This document shows, in pieces, positions 56,753-64,000 of a stretch of 64,000 bases of DNA. Source of the stretch: Bacillota bacterium (GTDB taxonomy: Bacteria > Bacteroidota > Bacteroidia > Bacteroidales > Bacteroidaceae). Where the stretch lies: contig JAMPFD010000009.1 in NCBI GenBank assembly GCA_023664625.1, positions 53,689 through 117,688 of the forward strand, read 5' to 3'. The notes under the pieces are model-generated. The model ran no database searches. It was not told the DNA's origin and worked only from the letters and a program-made list of their open reading frames with translations. Position numbers and translations under genes: made by a program. The stretch's first letter is position 1. Every line of letters begins with the position of its first letter.

Positions 56753-57616
56753 ATGCACAACTTATCAGAGTTTCTGCAGAAATACCACCATTGGTTCATA
56801 TTTCTGCTGCTGGAAGTGGTGTCAATGATTCTGCTGTTCCAGTTCAATGGATACCAAGGCAGTGTATGGTTCACCTCAGCGAATGCCGTATCAGGAAAAG
56901 TGTACGAAGCTGACGCTGCGGTGAACCAATTCTTCTCACTGTCCAAAGTCAATGAGCAACTTACCCAGCGTAACGTACTCCTCGAGCAGCGGGTACAGCA
57001 ACTGTCAGAGAAACTGGAACAGTTAACCGGCGACACCTCCATTGCCTCCAGACCAATTATGGCAGCAATTGCAGGAAACCGCATAATACCGGCACGCGTA
57101 ATCAGCAACACCATTGACAAGCAGGACAATTTCATAACACTTGACAAGGGAGCTGCCGACGGCATAAAGCCGGACATGGGAGTTGTCAGCGGTACCGGCA
57201 TCGTCGGCATCGTCTACCAGACATCCGTAAACTACAGCATCGTAATCCCTGTCCTTTCCAGCCATTCACGCATCAGCTGCAAGATTCAGGGACGCGGATA
57301 TTTCGGATACCTTCACTGGGACGGCAAGTCACCACGCCACGCTTTCGTGGACGACATCCCGCGACACGCACATTTCCGCCTATACGACACGGTTGTCACC
57401 TCAGGATACAGTTCCGTGTTCCCTCCGGGAATACTTATCGGAAAGATCATACATGTATATAACTCGCCGGACGGACTGTCCTACCGCTGCATGGTGGAGC
57501 TGGCAACAGATTTCGGAAGTCTGCGCAACGTATGCGTCATCGATGACAAAATAATGAAGGAAAGACTGGAGATACAGCGTGCCGCGGAAGATTCCATAAA
57601 GAATAAAAAAGAATAG
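56753..57616 (+). CDS. mreC: Rod shape-determining protein MreC
   Basis: MreC is a periplasmic scaffold of the elongasome. From ATG 56753 the protein (287 residues) has one N-terminal membrane helix (HHWFIFLLLEVVSMILLF), a coiled coil (VNEQLTQRNVLLEQRVQQLS) and the beta-barrel domain with GAADGIKPDMGVVSGTGIVG. The longer frame starting with a TTG at 56729 is not favoured. It is separated from mreD by 2 bp. Confidence 0.93.
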   Translation: MHNLSEFLQKYHHWFIFLLLEVVSMILLFQFNGYQGSVWFTSANAVSGKVYEADAAVNQFFSLSKVNEQLTQRNVLLEQRVQQLSEKLEQLTGDTSIASRPIMAAIAGNRIIPARVISNTIDKQDNFITLDKGAADGIKPDMGVVSGTGIVGIVYQTSVNYSIVIPVLSSHSRISCKIQGRGYFGYLHWDGKSPRHAFVDDIPRHAHFRLYDTVVTSGYSSVFPPGILIGKIIHVYNSPDGLSYRCMVELATDFGSLRNVCVIDDKIMKERLEIQRAAEDSIKNKKE

Positions 57617-57618
57617 CG

Positions 57619-58119
57619 ATGAGTATTGATTTTCTCAAAAGACTGGCGATGCTGGCGATGCTGATACTCCTGCAGGCGTTGGTTCTCAATCACATACATA
57701 TATTCAACTGTGCAACACCGCTGTTGTACATACTCATTGTACTGCATTTCAGCACCGCGCAACAACGGTGGAGCGCATTGCTGTGGAGCTTCACGGCAGG
57801 TCTGCTGATGGACATTTTCTCCAACACTCCGGGTGTCGCCGCAGCATCGATGACATTCATCGGGTTCCTACAGCCGGCCGTCCTGCGGATGTTCCTCTCC
57901 AAAGAGAGCATCGAGGAAGGATGTGCACCGTCACTGAAGGAACTCGGATGGCTGAAATTTTTCTCATATACATTTATCATAACCTTCACCTACTGCCTGT
58001 TGTTCTGCACCCTGGAGGCCTTCTCCTTCTTCAACATCGCCATCTGGGCAGAGACCGTGGGCGGCAGCACCCTGATAACCCTTCTCATGCTGCTGGCCGT
58101 AGAGAAAATCAGGCAGTAG
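57619..58119 (+). CDS. mreD: Rod shape-determining protein MreD
   Basis: This 166-residue, highly hydrophobic protein has about five membrane segments. Its place directly after mreC and before mrdA fits MreD, a poorly conserved inner-membrane elongasome component. FSNTPGVAAASMTFIGFLQP is the most recognisable stretch. It starts 2 bp after mreC. Confidence 0.9.
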   Translation: MSIDFLKRLAMLAMLILLQALVLNHIHIFNCATPLLYILIVLHFSTAQQRWSALLWSFTAGLLMDIFSNTPGVAAASMTFIGFLQPAVLRMFLSKESIEEGCAPSLKELGWLKFFSYTFIITFTYCLLFCTLEAFSFFNIAIWAETVGGSTLITLLMLLAVEKIRQ

Positions 58120-58160
58120 AAAGAACAACGTCCCCCATACATACACATCAACAGAAAAGA

Positions 58161-60011
58161 ATGGCAGACCATAGCCTTGACAACAGGAAATACGTAATCG
58201 GTGGCATAGCGGCAGCTATTGTCATCGTTTATGTCATACGCCTGTTCTTCCTGCAAATCATGAGCGACGACTACCGCAAAAGCGCAGACTCCAATGCCTT
58301 CTTCAAAAAGATAGAGTACCCGTCGCGCGGAGTGATAACAGACCGTAACGGCAAGCTCCTTGTCTATAATGAGCCGTCATACGACCTCATGGTCATCATG
58401 AACGAACAGAAGGGCCACATTGACACGCTCGAATTCTGCAACGCCCTCGGCATAACACCGGAGTTCTACAGACACAGGATGGAGGAAATCAAAGACCGCA
58501 ACAAGAATCCCGGCTACTCACGATTCACGCAGCAAGTGTTCATGTCGCAGATTTCCGAACAGGAATTTGCCGTCTTCCAGGAAAAGATGTTCCGTTTCCC
58601 GGGCTTCTACGTGCAGAGACGCTCCGTCCGGCAATACCATTATCCTTACGCGGCACACGTCCTCGGAGATGTCGCGGAAGTCTCGCCTGCCGACATAGAG
58701 GAGGACGAATATTACCAGGCCGGCGACTATATCGGCAAGCTTGGCATCGAGCGTTACTACGAGAGACAGCTGCGGGGAGAGAAAGGAGTGCAGATTCTGC
58801 TGCGCGACGTCCACGGCAGGATTAAGGGAAAATACAACAACGGCATGTACGACCGCCGCCCCGTGGCAGGAAAGGACCTCACACTGAGCATCGACATCAA
58901 CCTGCAGGCTCTCGGCGAAAGACTCATGGAAGGGAAAATCGGCAGTATCGTAGCCATCGAGCCATCGACAGGAGAAGTCCTCTGCATGGTCTCCTCCCCG
59001 ACCTACGACCCGAGGAGAATGGCGGGACGCAACCGCGGAAAGAACCATCTCGCCCTGTCGAGAAATGCCTGGAAACCCCTGCTCAACCGCTCCATCATGG
59101 GACAGTACCCTCCCGGCTCCACCTTCAAGACGTCACAGGCACTGACATTTCTCACGGAAGGCATAATCAGCCCGGGCACAAGTTTCTCCTGCCATCACGG
59201 ATTCCAGTTCCGCGGACTTCACGTGGGATGCCACGGACATGCCAGCCCGCTGCCTCTCGTACCTGCCATCTCAACCTCCTGCAACGGCTACTTCTGCTGG
59301 GGACTGTACTACATGATCGGCAACAGGAAGAAATACGGCTCCGTACAGAACGCCATGAACACCTGGCGTGACTATATGGTCTCCATGGGCTTCGGCTACA
59401 AGCTCGGCATCGACCTTCCGGGAGAGAAGAGAGGCCTGATTCCCAACGCCGACTTCTACGACAATGCCTACAAGGGCTCATGGAACGGCCTGACAATCAT
59501 CTCCATCTCCATCGGACAGGGAGAAGTCAATCTCACTCCGCTGCAGATAGCCAATCTCGGCGCGACAATCGCCAACAGGGGATATTACATCACCCCCCAC
59601 GTCGTAAAGCGGATAAAGGGGGAGCCTCTCGACACCGCATACACCACACGCCACTATACGAAAGCCTCACGGGCAGCCTACGAACACGTGGTGGCAGGAA
59701 TGCGGTCGGCCGTGGAAAAAGGAACCTGCCGCGCAGCCAACCGCGGCGACTACCTCGTCTGCGGAAAGACAGGCACCGCCCAGAACCGCGGCCACGACCA
59801 TTCCGTGTTCATGGGCTTTGCCCCGATGGAGAATCCGAAGATTGCCATCAGCGTATATGTCGAGAACGGCGGCTTCGGCGCAGACTACGGCGTGCCGATA
59901 GGCTCACTGATGATGGAACAGTACATCAACGGCAAGCTCTCCGAGGCAAGCGAGGCACGGGCCCGCGACTTCCAGAGCAGAAGAATCGCCTACGGCATGA
60001 GCAACAGATAG
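58161..60011 (+). CDS. mrdA: Penicillin-binding protein 2
   Basis: PBP2 is the transpeptidase of the elongasome, anchored in the inner membrane. From ATG 58161 the 616-residue product has an N-terminal anchor (YVIGGIAAAIVIVYVIRLFF), a dimerisation domain and a transpeptidase with the active Ser in PGSTFK, the SCN motif in STSCNGYF and KTGT in CGKTGTAQN. An in-frame extension upstream to 57768 overlaps mreD and is not coding. rodA, its usual glycosyltransferase partner, follows 61 bp later. Confidence 0.96.
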   Translation: MADHSLDNRKYVIGGIAAAIVIVYVIRLFFLQIMSDDYRKSADSNAFFKKIEYPSRGVITDRNGKLLVYNEPSYDLMVIMNEQKGHIDTLEFCNALGITPEFYRHRMEEIKDRNKNPGYSRFTQQVFMSQISEQEFAVFQEKMFRFPGFYVQRRSVRQYHYPYAAHVLGDVAEVSPADIEEDEYYQAGDYIGKLGIERYYERQLRGEKGVQILLRDVHGRIKGKYNNGMYDRRPVAGKDLTLSIDINLQALGERLMEGKIGSIVAIEPSTGEVLCMVSSPTYDPRRMAGRNRGKNHLALSRNAWKPLLNRSIMGQYPPGSTFKTSQALTFLTEGIISPGTSFSCHHGFQFRGLHVGCHGHASPLPLVPAISTSCNGYFCWGLYYMIGNRKKYGSVQNAMNTWRDYMVSMGFGYKLGIDLPGEKRGLIPNADFYDNAYKGSWNGLTIISISIGQGEVNLTPLQIANLGATIANRGYYITPHVVKRIKGEPLDTAYTTRHYTKASRAAYEHVVAGMRSAVEKGTCRAANRGDYLVCGKTGTAQNRGHDHSVFMGFAPMENPKIAISVYVENGGFGADYGVPIGSLMMEQYINGKLSEASEARARDFQSRRIAYGMSNR

Positions 60012-60072
60012 CCTGAGAGAAAAATATTTTTTTTTACAAAGAACAAACAGCAGATATTCGCAAACTATTCAA

Positions 60073-61536
60073 ATGAAAGAAGCTAACGGAAAAGGAATCA
60101 TGGCATCTCTGGACTGGTGGACGATAGGCATATACCTCGCACTGCTGACATTCGGCTGGATAAGCGTCTGCGGCGCAAGCTACTCCTACGGGGACGCCGA
60201 CATCTTCGAACTCAGCTCCCGCTCCGGCATGCAGGTGGTATGGATCGTAACGTCCATATGCCTCGGATTCGTGATACTCATGATGGACGACCGAGGATTC
60301 GACACCTTCGCCTTCATCATATACTTTGCAATGCTCCTGCTGCTGTTCGCCACAATCTTCAACCCCCACTCGATAAAAGGCTCCCACTCATGGCTGGTGC
60401 TGGGACCGCTGCGCCTCCAGCCCGCCGAGTTCGCCAAGTTCGCCACAGCCCTGGCCGTCTCGAAACTCATGTCGACCTACGGATTCAACATCAGGCGCAA
60501 CAAGGACTTCATGCTCGCCTGCGCCGTCATCGTCGCCCCGATGCTCCTCATCATCGGACAGCGGGAGACAGGCTCGGCACTCGTCTACTCGGCATTCTTC
60601 CTCATGCTGTACCGCGAGGGAATGCCCGGCTCCATCCTGTTCACCGGAGTGGCAATGGTAATCTATTTCGTCATCGGCATACGCTACGAAGAAACGGAAC
60701 TCCTCGGCATGCCGACGTCAGCCGGAAAATACATGGTACTGCTGCTCGTCCACATCTTCACCATAGCCATGGTGAGCGTCTACTGCAAGAACAGGACACT
60801 CGTCGCCAGGCTCGCAATCGTGACAGGAACCGTGACGGCAATAGCCACACTGTTCTCAAAGTTCGTCATACCGTTCGACATCGTGTGGGTGCAGCTCGCA
60901 CTGACAGCCTGCGTCTTCGGCATGCTGCTTTACGAAGGAATGAAAAACAGCATCCGCAACTACTACCTCATACTGCTGTTCGCCATCGGCTCCGTGACCT
61001 TCTTCTATTCGTCCAGCTTTGTCCTCAACAAAGTCATGGAACCCCATCAGAGAGTGCGCATCAATGTCCTCCTCGGACTTGAAGAGGACCTGGCAGGCGC
61101 CGGCTACAACGTACACCAGGCCGAGATAGCCATCGGCTCCGGAGGACTGCAGGGAAAAGGATTCCTCAACGGCACGCAGACAAAACTGAAATACGTCCCC
61201 GAACAGGACACCGACTTCATCTTCTGCACCGTCGGCGAAGAAGAGGGATTCCTCGGCTCGGCAGGAGTGCTGCTGCTCTTCCTCTGCCTCATACTGCGGC
61301 TCATACACGTGGCAGAACGCCAGCCGTTCAAGTTCGGACGAATCTACGGCTACTGCGTCCTCAGCGTCTTCCTCTTCCACATGTTCATCAACGTCGGCAT
61401 GGTCCTGGGACTCACACCCGTCATCGGAATCCCGCTGCCGTTCTTCTCCTACGGAGGCTCCTCGCTATGGGGATTCACAATCCTCCTGTTCATCTTCCTG
61501 AGAATCGACGCCGGCAGAAACCTTGTACGGCAATAG
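60073..61536 (+). CDS. rodA: Peptidoglycan glycosyltransferase RodA
   Basis: RodA polymerises lipid II in partnership with PBP2. This 487-residue SEDS protein has about ten membrane segments. HSWLVLGPLRLQPAEFAKFA is the conserved SEDS stretch, and the late VIGIPLPFFSYGGSSLWG motif is typical. Insertions in the middle make it longer than the E. coli protein (about 370), as is common in Bacteroidetes. It ends the mre/mrd cluster; cobW begins 68 bp downstream. Confidence 0.95.
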   Translation: MKEANGKGIMASLDWWTIGIYLALLTFGWISVCGASYSYGDADIFELSSRSGMQVVWIVTSICLGFVILMMDDRGFDTFAFIIYFAMLLLLFATIFNPHSIKGSHSWLVLGPLRLQPAEFAKFATALAVSKLMSTYGFNIRRNKDFMLACAVIVAPMLLIIGQRETGSALVYSAFFLMLYREGMPGSILFTGVAMVIYFVIGIRYEETELLGMPTSAGKYMVLLLVHIFTIAMVSVYCKNRTLVARLAIVTGTVTAIATLFSKFVIPFDIVWVQLALTACVFGMLLYEGMKNSIRNYYLILLFAIGSVTFFYSSSFVLNKVMEPHQRVRINVLLGLEEDLAGAGYNVHQAEIAIGSGGLQGKGFLNGTQTKLKYVPEQDTDFIFCTVGEEEGFLGSAGVLLLFLCLILRLIHVAERQPFKFGRIYGYCVLSVFLFHMFINVGMVLGLTPVIGIPLPFFSYGGSSLWGFTILLFIFLRIDAGRNLVRQ

Positions 61537-61604
61537 CCGCAACGGAAAGAAAAACACATCAACAGCAAAACTGACATAAAAAAAACATACATCACACTAC
61601 AATC

Positions 61605-62912
61605 ATGAACAACAGCATAACTCCCGTCCTCCTGCTGACCGGATACCTCGGAAGCGGAAAGACAACACTCCTGAACCGAATCCTCGCAAACAGGAAAGGA
61701 ATAAAGTTCGCCGTCATCGTCAATGACATCGGCGAAGTGAACATCGACGCCGACCTGATACAGAAAGGCGGCGTCGTAGGACAACAGGACGACTCCCTCG
61801 TACCGCTCCAGAACGGATGCATCTGCTGCACGCTGAAAATGGACCTCGTCGAACAGCTCCGCGAACTGCTCAAGACACACAAGTTCGACTATATCGTCAT
61901 CGAAGCCTCCGGCATCTGCGAACCGCAGCCCATAGCACAGACAATCTGCTCCATCCCGATGATGGGCGCAGAATACACCGCCGACGGCGAAGCACGCCTC
62001 GACAGCATCGTAAGCGTCGTCGACGCACTGCGCCTGCGCGACGAGTTCGCCGGAGGACTGGACCTTACCAAGCAGAACATCGGCGAAGAAGACATCGAGA
62101 ACCTCGTAATCCAGCAGATAGAGTTCTGCAACATCATCCTCCTCAACAAGGCAGGCGAAATATCCCGGCAGGAACTCGGACGCATACGCGAGATTCTCCA
62201 CACACTGCAGCCAAAGGCAAGAATCATCGACTGCAACTACTGCGACGTCGACCTCGACACGCTCCTCAACACCGGCATGTTCGACTTCAACGCCCTCGCC
62301 GCCTCCCCTGCCTGGGTACAGGAAGTAGAAAAACATCTCGACGAAATGGAAGACGACGAAGAACACCCACGCCATGAACATGACCACCACGAACACCACG
62401 GCGAAGAACACCCACGCCACCGCCACCACGGCGAAGAACACGGCCACCACGACCACCACGACGAAGAACACCCACACCATCACCACCACGGACCGGGATG
62501 CACCTGCGGCCACTGCCACCACAACGAAGAGACAGGCGAAGCGGAAGAATACGGCATCGGCACCTTCGTCTATTACGCCCGACAACCGTTCTCCATTACG
62601 GAATTCGACCAGTTCGTAGCCCGGAAATGGCCGAAATCCGTCATCCGCGCCAAAGGAATCTGCTATTTCCACGACGAAGAGGACGTATGCTACGTCTTTG
62701 AACAGGCAGGAAAACAAGTGTCGCTGCGCAACGCAGGACAATGGTACGCCACAATGCCGCCGGAAGAACTCAAGACCTTCCTCGACGAAAACCCCGGAGT
62801 GAAACGCGACTGGGACGACAGATACGGCGACCGCATGCAAAAACTCGTGTTCATCGGACAACACATGAACCGCAAGGAAATCACGGAAATGCTTGACGCA
62901 TGCCTGACATAA
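61605..62912 (+). CDS. CobW/P47K-family GTPase with His-rich insertion
   Basis: This is a COG0523-type metallochaperone GTPase of 435 residues. Walker A is GYLGSGKTT (13-21). The metal-binding CXCC motif is C72-I-C74-C75. The NKxD position reads NKAGE, so Asp is replaced, a variant I associate with Bacteroidetes members. Residues about 248-305 are exceptionally rich in His, Glu and Asp and end with GCTCGHCHH, suggesting zinc or another metal is bound or stored. The C-terminal CobW_C domain follows (YARQPFSITEFDQFVARKWP). The metal delivered is not known. Confidence 0.9.
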   Translation: MNNSITPVLLLTGYLGSGKTTLLNRILANRKGIKFAVIVNDIGEVNIDADLIQKGGVVGQQDDSLVPLQNGCICCTLKMDLVEQLRELLKTHKFDYIVIEASGICEPQPIAQTICSIPMMGAEYTADGEARLDSIVSVVDALRLRDEFAGGLDLTKQNIGEEDIENLVIQQIEFCNIILLNKAGEISRQELGRIREILHTLQPKARIIDCNYCDVDLDTLLNTGMFDFNALAASPAWVQEVEKHLDEMEDDEEHPRHEHDHHEHHGEEHPRHRHHGEEHGHHDHHDEEHPHHHHHGPGCTCGHCHHNEETGEAEEYGIGTFVYYARQPFSITEFDQFVARKWPKSVIRAKGICYFHDEEDVCYVFEQAGKQVSLRNAGQWYATMPPEELKTFLDENPGVKRDWDDRYGDRMQKLVFIGQHMNRKEITEMLDACLT

Positions 62913-63056
62913 GGACACAGAACACAGACGTCCGGCCGCGGACCACAAGTCACGGACCCGCAGCAAACAGAGAACAATAAACAACAGCCGGCGGCCCACG
63001 GCCGGACACCCACAGACCAAAAACCTCAACCAACAGCCGGCAGACAAAACCCAAAC

Positions 63057-63830
63057 ATGGAAATCCAAGAAAAAGAAATCTACCACCGCACAGAACGCCT
63101 CCTCGGCCCCGAAGCCATGGAACGGATACGTACGGCACGCGTCATCATCTTCGGCATCGGCGGCGTCGGCTCCTGGTGCGCCGAGAGCCTCGTACGCTCC
63201 GGCATCAGCCGCCTCACCATCGCCGACCCCGACAGCATAGCCGCCACAAACATCAACCGACAGCTGATGGCAACGACAAAAACCGTCGGCAGACCAAAAG
63301 TGGAAGCCCTGAAGGAACACCTCCTCGACATCTGCCCCTCAGCCGAAATAACAACGCTGCAGACCGCCTACAGCAAGGAGACAAAGGACAGCTTCCACCT
63401 CGAAAACTACGACTACATCATCGACTGCATCGACTCCCTCAAGGACAAAATACAGCTCATCCTACACGCCACCGCCACAAAACACAACAACGACGGCAAC
63501 GCCGACACACGCCCCGTCTTCTTCTCCTCCATGGGCGCAGCACTGCGCATGGACCCGCTGAAAGTCAGAGTCACGGAATTCTGGAAAGTAAAAAACGACA
63601 CGCTCGGCGCACTCCTACGCAAACGCATGCGCCAAAAAAAACTCCTCCCGGAACGCAAGTTCCTATGCGTCTACAGCGAAGAACTGCCGATGGAGAACCA
63701 AGGCCTCACCGACGAGACCTGCGACTACAAAGCGGTCATCAACGGCTCCCTCCACCACGTCACCGGCATTTTCGGCTTCACGCTCGCCGGACTCGTCATC
63801 TCCGACATCAAAGCCAAAGCCGGCATCTGA
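63057..63830 (+). CDS. tcdA: tRNA threonylcarbamoyladenosine dehydratase TcdA
   Basis: TcdA (CsdL) is an E1-like ATPase that converts t6A37 in tRNA to the cyclic ct6A form. The 257-residue protein has the nucleotide-binding VIIFGIGGVGSWCAESLVRS, the ADPDSIAATNINRQ loop and YDYIIDCIDSLKDKI. It follows the CobW gene after a 144-bp, almost T-free spacer (62913-63056). No csdA or csdE gene is beside it. Confidence 0.93.
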   Translation: MEIQEKEIYHRTERLLGPEAMERIRTARVIIFGIGGVGSWCAESLVRSGISRLTIADPDSIAATNINRQLMATTKTVGRPKVEALKEHLLDICPSAEITTLQTAYSKETKDSFHLENYDYIIDCIDSLKDKIQLILHATATKHNNDGNADTRPVFFSSMGAALRMDPLKVRVTEFWKVKNDTLGALLRKRMRQKKLLPERKFLCVYSEELPMENQGLTDETCDYKAVINGSLHHVTGIFGFTLAGLVISDIKAKAGI

Positions 63831-64000
63831 TGCCGCACGACACGGGACAACCGCCCGCGCACGACACAAAAACAGCACCCGGACCTTCCGGCCGCTCCCT
63901 TCAATCGCCAAAACAAACCGCACAAACAAAACCACCTCCAACTCACCACAAAACCCCTCCACCCCACACCCAAAGGCCTCACCCCGCAACCCAACCCCTG
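63831..64000. other. A+C-rich, T-poor end of the window without a gene
   Basis: Counting 63841-64000 by hand gives 11 T and 19 G in 160 bases, so about 81% A+C. No start codon with a plausible product is seen on either strand. The window ends within this stretch. Confidence 0.6.

Noticed and set aside
57768-58160. Long N-terminal extension of the mrdA frame
   Set aside because: It overlaps mreD completely in another frame and does not resemble any PBP2 N terminus; the ATG at 58161 precedes the membrane anchor.
61449-63320. 623-codon minus-strand open frame opposite cobW and tcdA
   Set aside because: It is the shadow of two strongly supported plus-strand genes; its length results from the T-poor coding strand.

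Overview
The window reads as a Bacteroidales chromosome, most likely Prevotellaceae. Three things point there. Several genes are preceded by the Bacteroidetes -7 promoter motif TAnnTTTG. The gene content is typical of the group: GldH, a RicT/PSP1 protein, LptE downstream of a sigma-54 regulator, the DUF4954, DUF4922 and DUF5703 families, and large secreted proteins with type IX-like C-terminal ends. The mre/mrd cluster is arranged as in this order. I see no rRNA, tRNA, CRISPR array, transposase or phage gene. Family names come from recognising motifs by eye, not from searches.

1-12 kb: a gene-free repeat patch, then hflX, a DUF4954 protein, an M16 peptidase with an apparent one-base frameshift, a class I fumarase abutting an Orn/Lys/Arg-type decarboxylase, and a spermidine synthase-like gene with an altered active-site motif. 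12-16 kb (minus strand): a sensor kinase and a DUF5703 glycoside-hydrolase-like protein. 16-22 kb: a 1458-residue BspA-like surface protein, a 74-residue Gly/Pro-rich partner and a 1.3-kb repeat-filled gap. 22-33 kb: YdeI/OmdA-like, NUDIX, LPG-flippase-like, RmuC, GreA, a flavodoxin-fold oxidoreductase, a YbaK-type deacylase, RlmN, a degenerate PdxA-like protein, a zinc-less sirtuin, a sigma-54 activator, LptE and YraN.

33-45 kb: a 1212-residue fusion of a glycosyltransferase, a HIT-like phosphorylase and a SpoIID domain (minus strand), then two large exported proteins, an M6 protease and a 1419-residue multi-domain protein. 45-52 kb: a short ferredoxin gene, a DUF554 membrane protein, an apparently pseudoknotted RNA, a four-gene CsgG/DUF4810/DUF799 lipoprotein operon and a fosmidomycin-resistance-type transporter. 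52-64 kb: holB-ricT-gldH, a stand-alone IMP cyclohydrolase domain, mreB-mreC-mreD-mrdA-rodA (cell-shape elongasome), a His-rich CobW GTPase and tcdA. The last few kilobases become strikingly A+C-rich on the coding strand.

The gaps carry at least four repeat families: a MITE-like element with TAAGTAACT ends, a palindromic GGTAACG-type tandem repeat, a three-hairpin module and a 54-bp pair at the left end. The candidates I find most worth following are the GT2-HIT-SpoIID fusion and the pseudoknotted RNA ahead of the CsgG operon. After those come the degenerate PdxA paralogue, the split purH and the MITE family.
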